Shown: piece after piece, positions 36,736 to 59,388 of the stretch | How the letters are laid out: each line of letters opens with the position of its first letter | Numbering within the stretch: the first letter of the stretch is position 1 | From: Norana najaformis | Taxonomy: Eukaryota; Annelida; Clitellata; Crassiclitellata; Hormogastridae | Assembly: GCA_964023275.1 (NCBI GenBank) | Contig: OZ029919.1 | Coordinates: forward strand, 5,991,950-6,055,949 | Reading direction: 5' to 3' | DNA length: 64,000 nt | Program-made: the position numbers and the translations under genes | Notes under the pieces: model-generated | Told to the model about the DNA's origin: nothing | What the model saw: only the letters and a program-made list of their open reading frames with translations | The model's database searches: none

Positions 36736-39479
36736 GAGTGTCTAAGGCGTAGGCCTGTCGCACTCTAGCGAGCTACGCCTTAGAACGAGTAGGCCTATAT
36801 CAGCAGGTGTATAAAGCGAGCTAAAGGAACTGGCGGGAGACCGAGTGAGAGGCTATGCCGAAACTAAGAAAATACGTCTGTATATGTTCATTTACTTGCG
36901 CATTTTCCTTATTTATATACGTGGTTTTGTTATCAAGTCGGTAAAAAAAGCTGTAGTAGCCTATTTTTCCTGTGAAGGCGCTATAGAAACCTATGTGTAA
37001 TATGGTGCCTCGCAAGTTGGTTGGAAGTTATTGTTAAATTAATCACAAACATAAAATACGTTTCTTAGCTTTTAGGTTGAATTTTGACGAGAGTTGATTA
37101 AAAATATTCCCTTTATATCAAGATGGATGATTGAAAGCAGTTAACTAGTAATGTTCGATTAACATGTATAAGATTTATTAAGGTAATTGACGCTAATTTA
37201 TTATACGCCTGTTTACGGAGAAATGTAAAAAACCGTGAAAAGTGTTTACCAGTTTTAATTAATTAATGTACCATATTAGGTTATCATCAGTTGATGCTTT
37301 GTGCATTTGTTCATTATGATAATGGTGCTATAGAAGTCATCAGATTAGATTCAGTTAGACAGGACTTTAGTCTGATGTAGATTGAAATGGGTTTAAAGGC
37401 GCTATATAAATGATCTGATACCTGGGAACAGGGAAAAGCTTATGAGGAAATGCAATCTGGTTTACCCGATTCTCTGATTCTGTATATTACTTTTTCTGTT
37501 CCAGCTCTTCTGCTAAGGTAGAGTAAGGTCAACGTCAACGGCCCTGGCAGCCATTGGATGTGGTTAAACACTGAATGCATTACATTGTTTCTCCTGATAA
37601 TGTGTGAGGTAACTTGTTTTCTCATATTAATTTGTGACTTGACCTTCATGTTGCAGGTGAGAATGGGTTGAAATTCTTGAAAGGAATGCATATATGCCAA
37701 TCTGACAACTGGTGAATGTGATTGAGAACCTCCACCTGGCTTCAGCGTGTAAGTTTTATGCTTGGCTGCTGTTTGAACATCCATTTTGTCTGTGCTTTAT
37801 TTAGGCGAAATCTGAATGTTACCTTCCTATTACCTGAATGTTAGCTTGCTATTGGCTTGTTAACAAACTTTACTTACTTACTCGCTCACTCACTTGCTTA
37901 CTTACGACAGACTTGACTTGAGTCTCCTGTGTTTCCTTTGTAAATTCATGTATGCCTGAAGATTTACTGTACACTGCTTTTATTTACTTGGTTAAGGCAA
38001 CCTTTGACCTGTGAGAAAATTCTGAAGTATGCCCTGTGCTGTTGCCAGTTGATTAATATCCTAAAGATGTCCTGTAATTAAATTTATCTACAGGTTGTAA
38101 AAAAGTGATAAAATTTGATTCAAAATTGGCTCACGTTTGTTCCACATCAAATCATCATCAACCAAGACATTCAAAGAAAGGTGGTCGGCTGATTTTGTGT
38201 CAGTCTGTAGACTCATTAACACATCAGAAGAGCCTGTGAGAGTGTAGCATTCAGTAACTAAGAGTATAGACCAGACCAGCCATCCAAGGTACAGACTGAC
38301 CTTTTAGGCAGGTAGGGGTGTTACTGATGACCCGCTAGTGACCAAAGTTTCAGGCATTTTTAGAGTTTGTAGCTTTGAAAGATAACTGCGTACAACATTG
38401 GTAGTTATACAAGATGATGTGCTGTAAGTTATACAAGATGATGTGCTATACATGCTATTTGCTAATAACCATGGTTGGATTTGCCAGGGTGGGTGTGGTG
38501 GGGGTTTCCTATGCCCCTATTCCCCTTCCTATGCCAAAAGTCAGTCTCCAGCTGTGATAAAAACGTTTCCCATGGAAGAGGTTTGTGTTATCCCTTTTGC
38601 AATTACTCCAGCAAAGTTCAGTTCCATTCATGATCCTGGGGAGTCAGTAATGGATAGGTATAAGGCCAAGCTGCCGAACGTGGATGATGATAGATTATCA
38701 CAGGTGCTTTCCAGGTTTTGTTTAGTGTTGTCAGACTCGGTGTTACCCTTCAGCAGATGCTGGAATCAATATCTTGTGTGAATACGCTTTTTCTCACTAC
38801 CTGGGTGGTTGGCTAATGGGCAGGAATTTTCTGGGCATCTTGGGAATGTTCAGCCCCACTCCCGAGTCAAAAGCGAAACTCTTCAGTGTTGCTTGAGATG
38901 TTCAGGCTGGGTGTTGGCTCCAGACCTTTGTTTGTTCCTGTTGAACACAACAATGCTTTAAAATCTAATTTCCAATAGAAATTTTTAAAAGGGGATGCTA
39001 AATTGGCTGGTGGCTGATGCTTTGCCCTGAGCCATGATGGGGAGCTTAATGATTAGGTCAAATGTCAACCATGCCGGTCTTAATCAAAACGTTTATGCCA
39101 CAGGGGGCAGTTTTAACTGCTCTGACAGCTTCTAATTGCTTATGCACAAATTACCCTTTAAAAATCAAATGTTTACAAGAAATTTTCAAAAAAATAAACT
39201 ATTTAACCACTGGCAGCAGAGAATGTTCATTTTATAACCACTGAGGGGGTGCAAGTGTAACAAAAATATGTGTCTTTCTGCTCTGGCTTGAATTTGAACC
39301 TTTGACCCCTGGGCTGCAATCCAGAATGTTAACCGCTAGACTACTGTGCATCTCCTAATGTTGATAGACACGTGCAATAAATGAGCAATTATCTTGACTT
39401 ATGTTTTCTTTTATTCCTGATGACTAGAAATGCTTGCTAGAAATTTGTTTTGTGACCTTCATGCACAATGCTGCAATAT

Positions 39480-39690
39480 TTAACTCTAGGATGTACAGTC
39501 AGGCATTTCAGAATTTTCAAAATTCAGGAGAGAAATCGTTCCAGAGTCGAGTAACAGTTTGGTATGTGATTGGTTAGAGAACTTAAGATGAGTAATTTCT
39601 GGGGAAGGATGAGTGAGGATGAACTGACAGAGAAGGGTGATTGTATGGTGAAGAGTTTACGAAGATAAGTAGGTTGGGTGTCTTAGTATT
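39480..39690 (-). mobile_element. LINE-like fragment (family D)
   Basis: Shares AAATTCAGGAGRGARATCGT and AGAGAACTYAAGAYGAG with 23235-23560, a second copy; orientation is inferred from LINE tails. Confidence 0.45.
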
Positions 39691-42559
39691 ATTATGCAAT
39701 TGCTATTAATTTATTATCCATTTTATTATCTTTTCTATTATCTGTTATTTGATTTATTATTTATTTTATTATTTATTTTTATTATTCATTTTATTCTTTT
39801 TATTATTTATTCTACTTATTATTTATTCCATATTTTTTGTGATATATGTATTGCAGTGCTTAACTTAAAGGATACATAGTGAGACATTTCAGCCATTTTA
39901 TTATTTACTGTACTACTGTATTTTGAAATTTACTCAGACGAAGTTGTCTGTGACTGCTGATTGATGGATTCGTTGTTGCTTATTTGCTTTTATCTTTCCC
40001 TCTTGCTCAAAAAGGAAAGGACCTACTTGTTATTTGCAAGAGTTTTTTTGTGCAGCCCGGTTGCATTGAGTTTCTCATTTAGCCCCTTATTGTTTTCCGA
40101 CAATTTGGCCCATTATTGTTTTCCGACAGTTTGACTCGTAATTACATTTAGTTAGCAATCTACATGTTTATTACTTCTAGTGCATTACTGCGTATATGTT
40201 CAGATGCTATTGCGTGCTTTCCTACCACTACGTGAGTGTGATGGTAAAGGGAGGAGAGGGGAGAGGGACAGGGAAAGGGATATGTGGCATATCAGAAGGA
40301 ACAGTTTGCTTTACCATTAGATAGCAGCAAATAATAATAATAATTATTAGTATTACTGAAAATTATTATTGTTGATTAATTAAACATTTAAGCGAGAAAA
40401 CGGACCGGAGTCATTGGTGGGAATTGTTCGACAAGAATACTTCATGATTCAATTACTACAACGTCGTAACTCAGAAGGCTGCTTGGCGCCAGCCAGCCAA
40501 CTGTGACGTCATTCAGCTGGCAAAACTGCAAGTCAGAGAGTCTGTTCCTGAACAGATGTTTTGACTAAGGCTCTGTGTGGCATGGTTCATAGAACCCATG
40601 CTCTGCATAATCGCTTGCAGATGGTATTTGTACTATGGTAGCAGAGGTGTGCGTGTGTGAGAGGTATTTGTGTATGTATTTTTATGTGTGGCAGCTGCTG
40701 GTTCTTTTGCGACTGGATTTCATGGCAACGGTGAAAGATAGATGCAGACTGATTAAGGCAGACGATTGGCCATACAAAGAGACAAAAGCACACGGAATGG
40801 AACGGAAGAGAAATAAAAAGCTAGGTGTTGGAAAAGCAGGCTAAGAAGCTCTAGTATATACATATCGTATGCCCAGTATGTTCATATGTAAATAATTATG
40901 GATATATGTATGGATGTATATATTTTATTTATATGTATTGATGTATTTATGCATATATATATACATATTTATGGAATATCTATATATATATTTGTAAATA
41001 TATATGCATGCATATATCTAGATATATAAACTTATATGTATGTATTTGTGTAGACAAGGAAATTTGGTTGGCTGGTACGCTGTGATTAAAATAATTTTCC
41101 TGAATGCATTCTTCCTGTTTCTGTTTCGTGTATGCAGTTTGCTTTTATTCGTTGTGCTGTGTCTGCCGACTTCAGGCGACGATTGAGGTCGTGGTCCATT
41201 GGATCCCAGAGTTCTGTTTTCTGTTCAAGGATATTAGTGGAGGAAGTCTGCGCAGTGATATCAGTGGAGGAAGTTGACTGATTGTGAATGTCTGGATTTA
41301 CCTTCAGTGTTTGTTTGGCTTGGTTCAGGGGGCTTTTGCTCATTTGAAGCGGGCAGTGTCAGTTTGTGTAATTGAAATTGATCTTATGATTAAAGCCAGA
41401 AAGGAAAGCTCATTTTGTGAGTGTACTGCTCGGATACTTTGGGAAAGTTTCTTTTTGATGAATTTTGTGATTCTTGGAGGTACTGGTTTTGGCTTTTCTT
41501 AATGTTTTGGAAAATTTCTTTGCATTTTAGACTTTTCTTTGTGTTTGATCAGTCTGTGCTTCAAGTTTTCCCTATTTTCCCCAACAAGTCTTCCTATTTT
41601 CATGTTATATCTCTCATTTTTTATATACCTTTTGATCTAATCAAGTCTAATCTATTTACTTCTGTAGCGCTATAACCATAACGCGCAAGTCATTAGCTGA
41701 TGGTTGCTTCAAGTGAAACCATTGTTAAAAATGGCAATTCGTGTGAGAAGCCTCGTTGTAATCCAAAACGCCACGAAAGCCATAAGTCTGGATCTCTAAA
41801 AAAACAGCTCTATCATCTTCATTGCTACCATCATCATCATTGTAATCATGATCATCATCATCATTAACATTATTGTAGTCATGATTGCTTTCGTATTGAT
41901 GATAATCATAAATATCGGTATGATATTGGAGATTGGGTGCTGTGGTTAAATTACTGACTAGCACAGTGAAGTTAAGAATGCTGAGCATACATAGCTAGCA
42001 CGTGGATTTCTATGTTTTTATTACTTGGTTAAAATAAATGGAATTTACTTCAATAGAAGCAAACACATGTGGTAGAAAGCTTCTGTGGAATGTAGTATTT
42101 CCTTGTACCGGTCAAAACAACTTGTTTTTTTGATGACATCCTCTGAAACTAAACACGAAGGTACCAGGCTGGGTAAGTGTGGGCAGGATTCAGCCAGCAG
42201 GAAAGAGGGAGATATCAACTCAGGCTTCTATTGTCTCTTCAGTAAAAATTTCACTCTTTCAGCGACATCCTTTTATTCATTCATTTGTTCATTCATTCAG
42301 AGCATTTATATAGTGCCACTTCAAGATATATTCAGTTCCTTTACTCAGTGGCCCTGAACATCCATCGTGACAGACTCCAGGATCTCATACCATTTGACAT
42401 GGTTATTCCAACCATTATCAGACTGATATGTTTGCCTATGCGTCAGCGTTTCCACATGTGTGCATGTGCCTTTAACATGCTTGAACAATGTTGTATACTT
42501 GTCATTGCCAAGGGCTTGCACATGCCTTCTCCTTGTATAATGTATACATACAACTGTAT

Positions 42560-43010
42560 CTAACATACTTCCTGAGTTATGTGCAATAAAAATGCCCCAG
42601 AATTAAGTTGGCTTGCACATGCCTCTCCTTGCCACCCAGGAATCTGTCAGACACTCTTGAAGTCCTTGATAATAAACTGTGGTGGAATGCGTTCATATGA
42701 ATGATTAATCAGGTATTTATAAGCAGACCTGATTAATCAGGTATTTATAAGCAGACCAATTAGACAATTATCTTAAAAGAACGAGAAAAAGATGACTTTT
42801 CCGTGGTTGGTAGAATGCAAGAGGAAAACGGACATAAGACTGGAAGTCACAATTTTCCATATATCGGGAAGGGATGTTAAATTGGCATTGAACACTGTTG
42901 GTCTGCCTTTAGAAAGATAGAACAAGCATCATATACATATACGTACAGCTGTGTTTAACATACTTTCTGAGTTATTTGCAATAAAAATGCCCCAGAATTA
43001 AGTCATTCTA
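42560..43010 (+). repeat. 65-bp direct repeat about 395 bp apart
   Basis: GAGTTATGTGCAATAAAAAT and GAGTTATTTGCAATAAAAAT, both followed by GCCCCAGAATTAAGT. The two copies flank a small unrelated segment. Confidence 0.75.
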
Positions 43011-43664
43011 GAGCTGTCATTACCCCTGCGGTATAAAACTGGTCATATCTTGAACACCATGTGACATTGAGAGGTAATATTTGGTGTGGTTTTCTACTAC
43101 ATGTTGGTTTACAAAGTGACGTGATAGCTTCAAATTCTGAGATGTTGTGGTAGATAATATAGACTATGTATATATGTTTTATGTTTGTTTCTGGGTATTT
43201 ATATACAGCCCTTCAAAAGCCTCTCAATATCAGATACTGTTGTGTGTTAAGACACTTGTATGCATAATGACATTAATATAGCACCTTTTTAGGACCTTTC
43301 AAGAGCACTGATATGTGATTATGATTAGATTATGATTAGAGTAGGTGTGTCGTAGATAGATAGACATAGATAGAAACAAATGGAAAAGAGCTATCCGTGT
43401 GGCTGACCCCTCCCATAGGAGGGATTAATTCCAGCCAGAACGAGAGAGAGAGTAGGTGTGATGTCATCCAGCACTGGTAGCAATTTAGGCTAGTGTTAAG
43501 ATTATGCTGTGCTAGCAAGTGCAGGGTTAGGTTACAAGTTTAGTCTTTCTGTGTTTTTAGGTTCTTCAGCTTCACCCAAAGTCTAGCAAGGCACCCGGGT
43601 CTTGCAGTGTATGCAGTCAGTCGAGTTCTGATGACCAAAGTCTGAGAAGTGCTTGTCAGTTCCC

Positions 43665-53916
<10,252 letters not shown>

Positions 53917-56095
53917 TGACTGTCCAAAGTTTAGCAGTTTCAAAATTCTGTGCAACCGATCGAAATGTGGCATCAGCATCACGTTTCTTGGCAGAGGAAC
54001 TGTTCTGCCAGTTTTTTGTTGTTTCATCATTTGATCTCAAGACTTTGTGAAAGAAACTTGATTTGATGCTGTTCTCATCTTCAACTGGCTTGGTTAGCTA
54101 CATTGGTTAAAGCATACGTCAAGGCGCCTCTGCGCGTGAGGATGCCAGTTCGCATACTGATAGTGGCTACATTTCATAAGAGTTTAATCTCAGGCTAGCA
54201 CGGTCTGTACATATGGACCTTAAATGGCGTGGTGTTCATTCAAATGGGCAGCGGTGGTGAAGGCTCTCACCCGAATAATGAGCAGGATCGAGGCCATACG
54301 GTGACTGCAGAAAAACATGTACATTTACATCAGATAATTTGTTCTGCTAAAACTGACTTCCATGTACCAGGAGGTGACCCAAATTGAGACAACTAAGACT
54401 AAAATTAATCTCCCTTGCCATGGAATTGATTAACTGAACATTAAGTCAAATGAAGTGTCAGGTAACAAATAGCTTCATCATGGGAAGAGTTATACTGCCT
54501 TTAGACTTATTGCAGGCAGCACAGGAGTTGGCTATAATAAGCAGAATCTGAGTCTATTACATGAAAGAAAATGGCAGGTGTTGCAATGATCCATAAACAC
54601 ATGGACTTGAGCTTTGGTAGATAGCAGAACAATACTCGGCCGTCATCGCCTTGTCAGATGCAGTCGTATTAACGCCTTAAAGCAACATGCACCTGATTTA
54701 TACACTAGTCTGTGTTTTAACAGGCTCCCTTGCCAGTAATTTTTTTCATGTAGGTGCTGAAGCTCATTCAGATATGTTTCTAAGCTGCTTAAATCTTGCG
54801 GCCTTTTATTAAATGTGATGTCGGCCAAAGACTATTAAAAATCTTTATTGTGATAATCGCTCAAATTTCTGTTTTCATTAAATTTGAGCTTGGTTATTGG
54901 TTATTGTTAGTGATTCTCTCATCCACCGATGCTTTAATAATTAACATGTTCCAGTTCCTGGTGCAGCTGTTTCTGATTTAGTAGAAGTTCATTTTTATTT
55001 GTTGATCTTTGGCTTAGAGTTTTCTTCAGGTACCACAACTTGAACGGCTGTTGTTTCATGTTTATTTATTTGTGGATTTTGTGCGTACTGAAAATCAGGT
55101 GCTGTTTTTTGTAAAATGTTGTACTGTACATAATTACCTTTTGCAGTCAAAAGTCTAAGGACGGATCTTTTCTTGGAGTTTGCTTTTGTACTTACTAACG
55201 TTTTTAAACATTTTCTTATAAAAGAAAAGTGCTGTTTTTTATAAAGGTTTTACCTTCTGATAGGTTACTTGCAAAGCACAGTTGCACTGAGTTTAGAATG
55301 TCACTTGAGTGTTCGCAGACTTCCTTAAAACTGTGATTCAACAGAGGTACTGAAAACTAGTTTTAGTTTTTCTTTTTTTTAAATTCTCACAACTGCTTTA
55401 CGCCTCAGATTCAGATTTACTGACCCTGAACGCATAACAAATGCAACATAATAATCGCACCATTATCAGAACACGTGTGTATAAGGCATGGTTATCATGC
55501 ATGCCAGATAGGCCATCAGCAGTTGATCGATTTAGGATAGGATTTACAACGTTCCTTCAAGTAGATCCATGTGACTGAGTCCATGACAGCCAGGCTGAAG
55601 GGCCGTGAAATTAAAATGCCTATAAAGTAGTAATTCATAATAAAAAATTGGATAGATTCACTGGGATTTGGCAGATTCAAAAAGATGTATGCCCAAACCT
55701 GAACTGATTTGTATCCAGGCTATCATCCCACCACACCCTAAAAACTTGGCCCCCTTTAAAATCCTGAACATGTCCTGATTATGAAAAGGTATGAGAGAAA
55801 GCCAACCTAAAGGAATTATACATGTGTTACCTTCATGTAATTAACTGACCAAGCTTTAAAGAGGAACTGGCAGGTTATTAAAACCCTCAGGTTAAAACAG
55901 ATGGTTGCCAGTTAAGAATCATGAGCAAGTCCTAAACGCACAATTGACTTTCCACGTTAGGCAGAAGCAATATAAAAGAGAAATAAATAAATGTTAAAAT
56001 CTATACCTACAGCACAATTCATAAACCTAATTACTAATATTGGTAATAACTCCACTCAAAAGCATCTGCATGTAGTCCTAATTAATTTGAAGTCG
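53917..56095. other. RhoGAP 3' flank and FAM210A 3' flank
   Basis: The first part is probably 3'UTR of the plus-strand RhoGAP gene; it includes a SINE at 54090-54325. The rest is unique AT-rich sequence. FAM210A comes from the other side, so the two genes converge here. Confidence 0.55.
54090..54325 (+). mobile_element. tRNA-derived SINE (family E), most complete copy
   Basis: A-box-like GCTACATTGGTTAAAGCATA, B-box-like AGTTCGCATAC, CTCAGGCTAGCACGGTCTGT, CCTTAAATGGCGTGGTGTTC and GAGGCCATACGGTGACTGCA. It probably lies in the RhoGAP 3'UTR. Confidence 0.7.
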
Positions 56096-57809
56096 TTAAT
56101 CCTCATTTGTTTTCCTAATGTCTCCATATTTGGCTTTCATCTTTTGTTGTCCTTCTTTAACAAGAGATCGAATCTTGTTCTTTTCTGGAATCGGTGGTAG
56201 ATATCCCCATCGCCTGAGGACGTTAACAGCAACACGAGTGCCACCTATGGTGACCGCGTAGCGCAGTGGAGTAGCCAGTTTGTAGATAAGGTAGGCAACA
56301 GCTGCATGACCCACTCCAGGAACTGTAAATGGTGCAATCATCTTGTCACTTGCACCCAGCCATTTGAGCAGAGATATGACATCGATGCCACTATAGGGAA
56401 ATACAACATACACTCCAGATAGCAGGTGTAACATTTAAAATATTATATGCCAGTGGTCAGTTCCTCACAACCATATACAAAATTTTCCCCTATAAACTGC
56501 AATAAAACTCGCTATTTCTCACTGGCGTTCAAACATCTGGATATCTGTTTTTACCAGGCAACTGACTAATGCATCTGATTCACATTTCTGTGTCACTTTG
56601 TGCATGTTAAAAGTTTTCGTAATAATTATAACAATACTAAACAAAATGATAATAGTAATAACATATTACTAATCAAAATACATGCAATAAAATTTTATCA
56701 AATTAAGGTACCAGTAACTGGTTGTTTATTACAGGTTAAGTAGGAGGATAGAGCTGGTTACACAAATATGCATTTAATTTAACCCTTTCATTCTTATTGA
56801 TCGCTGTAATTCTAAACACCATCCACCTTAGCTATCTATCCGTCCGATCTTTGGACCGTGACTTATTATTTATGCATTTATTATTTAGAGTCAAACCTGA
56901 TACTATCTGCCTTGTAAAGTTTGTTTTGACTGCGTGTGTGCATGAGCTACTTCACACAACTATGCTTCTCTGAATGCTTAAGATAATCTTCCACTAATAC
57001 GACCAGATTTGCCAAAAAGGTTCAGGCGCACCGCTTCTCATAAAATTTCAGAATATCAGTTTTGTCAGCCATATAGTAAATGTTTGTAATTCCAGCTGAA
57101 GGCTCTTCAAAAGGGATTTTGCCACTATAAGCCAATTGGTTGAGTACTCACCTTATAATGTTGTTTGGGTTCAAAGGTGAGTTCAAAACTCTTTTGAACA
57201 GTTACCTTGGGCAAGTCCTTCATGCACAATTCCTCAGTGCCACCAACTGAGGCTCTGCCATTAGACAGTAATGCTTAACAAATACAGAAATAATAATAAT
57301 AATAATACATCACACGTTTCGAGAATTACGTGAGGACTTATCTCACCTGGCTGCAGCGTAGTAAAACGACGTGGCCCAAATGCAAGAGGTGAAAACATGA
57401 ACACCAATCAGCACCTTGCCATACTCTTTGTAAGTCTGCTTAAATCTCTGCAACAGACTCTGAGGCTTCACGTCCGCAGTTTCAGACTCTGCTGCCTGTT
57501 GATCTTCCTGTTCTTTCTTGAGTGAGTCTAGTCCATCGTTCCCACTTTGATTTTTTTCCTCTTCAAGGCTGGCACTCTCACTACTCTCACGGTTCTTTGC
57601 CTTACTAGGATCTTCAATAACGCTAATTTTTGGAGTCAAATGCAAAGTTCGGATGCTGAGTGTGTGTGCAACAGAACAACGTCCTATTGGTATCTGACCC
57701 TGCATCAAATTGCGTGAATGAGGTTCATGAGATTGCCAGCTGCTGTGGGTTCGATTTGACAGAGTAGAAAAGGCGAAAGTCTTTGAAAATGTATGTCTGA
57801 CGTTACTGG
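56096..57809 (-). CDS. FAM210A: FAM210A-like mitochondrial DUF1279 protein (5' exon missing)
   Basis: Two exons, 57347-57809 and 56096-56390, joined in phase 2 (AG/T). FAM210A is a mitochondrial inner-membrane protein that supports mitochondrial translation and muscle/bone mass in vertebrates. The first ~90 visible residues are Ser/Arg/His-rich with few acidic residues, compatible with a transit peptide; an acidic linker follows. The DUF1279 core is QRFKQTYKEYGKVLIGVHVF, then a helix CIWATSFYYAAASGIDV, KLATPLRYAVTIGGTRVAVN, and a basic tail GQQKMKAKYGDIRKTNED. The RYTVT/IGGT segment is more like FAM210A than FAM210B. The strong acceptor (TTTATTTCTTTCAG) at 57810 with phase 1 shows at least one upstream coding exon; I could not locate it. 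An intronic ATG at 57840 is open in frame but probably not the start. Confidence 0.9.
57118..57290 (+). mobile_element. SINE (family I) in FAM210A intron
   Basis: tRNA-like head GCCAATTGGTTGAGTACTCA with GGGTTCAAAG, then CCTTGGGCAAGTCCTTCATG, as in other family I copies. Confidence 0.6.
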
Positions 57810-58009
57810 CTGAAAGAAATAAAATATACCAGGAATTCAAAAGTGGAAAATATACTCGACCTTGAACAGTTCAATTTTGGAATGATACAAAATACTGACA
57901 GCCTAAAATAAATACCTACTGAATTATACCAGTTTTGCAAGCACTCCGAAAGGCGCTCTATAAATGCAGCAACAAGACCGTCATTTTGGCTATTTATGTA
58001 ATGTCAGTG

Positions 58010-58290
58010 TAAATGCAAATCTCCGAAAATTCTCAGCGCTACACAAAGGCGCGTCTGGGAGACCAGCTTATGTATTGGCGCTATATCAAATCAAGTTCGC
58101 ATGAGCCAGATTGTCTGATCAGCCTCGGTGTCATAATTCCCATCCGGCACAGTGGTGGCGAAGCGGGGGTCAGGCCGGGGAGACAACATGGTGCTACGGT
58201 GGAAATCGTTGGTGTTCGTAAGATGGTGTGGAGCAGAAACAGGATAGGATAGCTTGAAAAATTCGGTTTTCAGTCCTGAGTGAAAAAATC
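58010..58290 (-). mobile_element. dispersed repeat family B
   Basis: CTCCGAAAATTCTCAGCGCT, GGGAGACCAGCTTATGTATT and GGGGGTCAGGCCGGGGAGAC match the 36080 copy. Confidence 0.6.
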
Positions 58291-58594
58291 AATTGTTATA
58301 AGAGTTAAGGTTTCCCAGCATTGCATCAGATTCATAGCTGCAAGTATAACTATTCAGAAGCACCTAAGACCCAAGACTTTTATTTTTCAGCTATCACACC
58401 TTGAGATAAACTGCGAGTTAAACCAATCGCAACTCTGTAGCACTGAACAGGTAAAAAGCAGATTCTGCAATCCATGTTTCCACCTCGTTCGCACGCCGAG
58501 TCTATCAAAGATTTACCAGGGATGTAAACACTCATGAAAACAGGAAAAGGAAGCAAGCCATTGATCTATAAATTGAAGCAAAAATGGCTATCGT

Positions 58595-58870
58595 AATCTC
58601 GAAATTTTTAAAGCGCTACTCTAAAGATAAAAGCAGAGGATCAGCTTATTCACGAGCGTTATGTCAAGTCAGAGGGATTGTTTAAAGTTGCCATGCCAAG
58701 AACCAAGTCCGGTTGCCAGAAGACCAGACAGAGACAGAGAGAGAAGGGGACAGAGGAGTTGTTATGGTAGGTTGGGTTTCGCCTGAGAGAAATGGGAAGG
58801 CGCGGATTGGACGAATAACGGTATGATTTCTTAAGGGTGAGACCAGTTTAGGCTGATATTGATTGTAGTA
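58595..58870 (-). mobile_element. dispersed repeat family C with LINE-like tail
   Basis: AATCTCGAAATTTTTAAAGC, GATCAGCTTATTCACGAGCG and GAGAGAAATGGGAAGGCGCG; the latter part is shared with 50265-50425. Confidence 0.6.
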
Positions 58871-59388
58871 TAATTTAATTAGACACAATTTGATTTACCG
58901 AACGAGCAGCTTCGTAAACGTCATGTTAAAATTTTCATTTTATTGGCGCAATATGTGCATTTTTGTGGATTGATAAAATGTAGATAGGAATTATTACCTG
59001 CGATTTAATTGGTTTATGACCCTCTGAGTGCAACAGTTTTCTTGAGGTCTATGTTGCAGTGCTAAGAAGTGAGATAGTTTACTTTAAATTACATTAAGCG
59101 ATGTTACGTTTCAATCAGAAGCTTAACGACAGAAATTATTTAACATTCTATTCATACAATTTTTGGTTTTTAAAAATATTTTAACAATATATTTAAAGAT
59201 TGTTGAAAGTAATGGCGTCAATTTGGCGGATATATTATTTTAGTCATCTATCGAATGCTTACATTGTGCTTCCGTAGGGCTTCTCGACTAACAACAGTGC
59301 GTGCATGTGCTTGAGTTGGAAATAAATCTGTTTTTGATTAAATACGTTTGGTTTCGTGATTTTATTTTTTAGCCACAACTTACGCAAT

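Larger units (their letters stand above)
35416..43560. other. region between GID8 and the RhoGAP gene
   Basis: GID8 5'UTR and promoter side at 35416-35620, SINE/LINE fragments at 36080-36735, a SINE head in reverse at 39245-39355, a LINE-like fragment at 39480-39690, TA-rich tracts at 39690-39850 and 40855-41045, and a 28-bp direct duplication at 42700-42760. No WW-domain or other exon could be recognised, although upstream exons of the RhoGAP gene may be here. Confidence 0.5.
57810..59388. other. shared upstream region of FAM210A and KTI12
   Basis: About 1.6 kb between head-to-head genes, expected to hold the first exon of FAM210A, both promoters and the KTI12 5'UTR. Two repeat insertions, 58010-58290 (family B, minus) and 58595-58870 (family C, minus), fill much of it. 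Confidence 0.55.

Noticed and set aside
38443-38781. 112-codon plus-strand frame
   Set aside because: No recognisable domain, no splice-site support that fits the RhoGAP gene, and nearby words recur around 39060, which suggests repeat origin.
41086-41343. 85-codon minus-strand frame, hydrophilic
   Set aside because: It looks protein-like in composition, but I recognise no family, and there is no neighbouring exon; kept out for lack of support.
58895-58945. First exon of FAM210A beginning MTFTKLLVR on the minus strand
   Set aside because: The donor after it leaves phase 2, but the FAM210A exon at 57809 needs phase 1; joining them gives an immediate stop.
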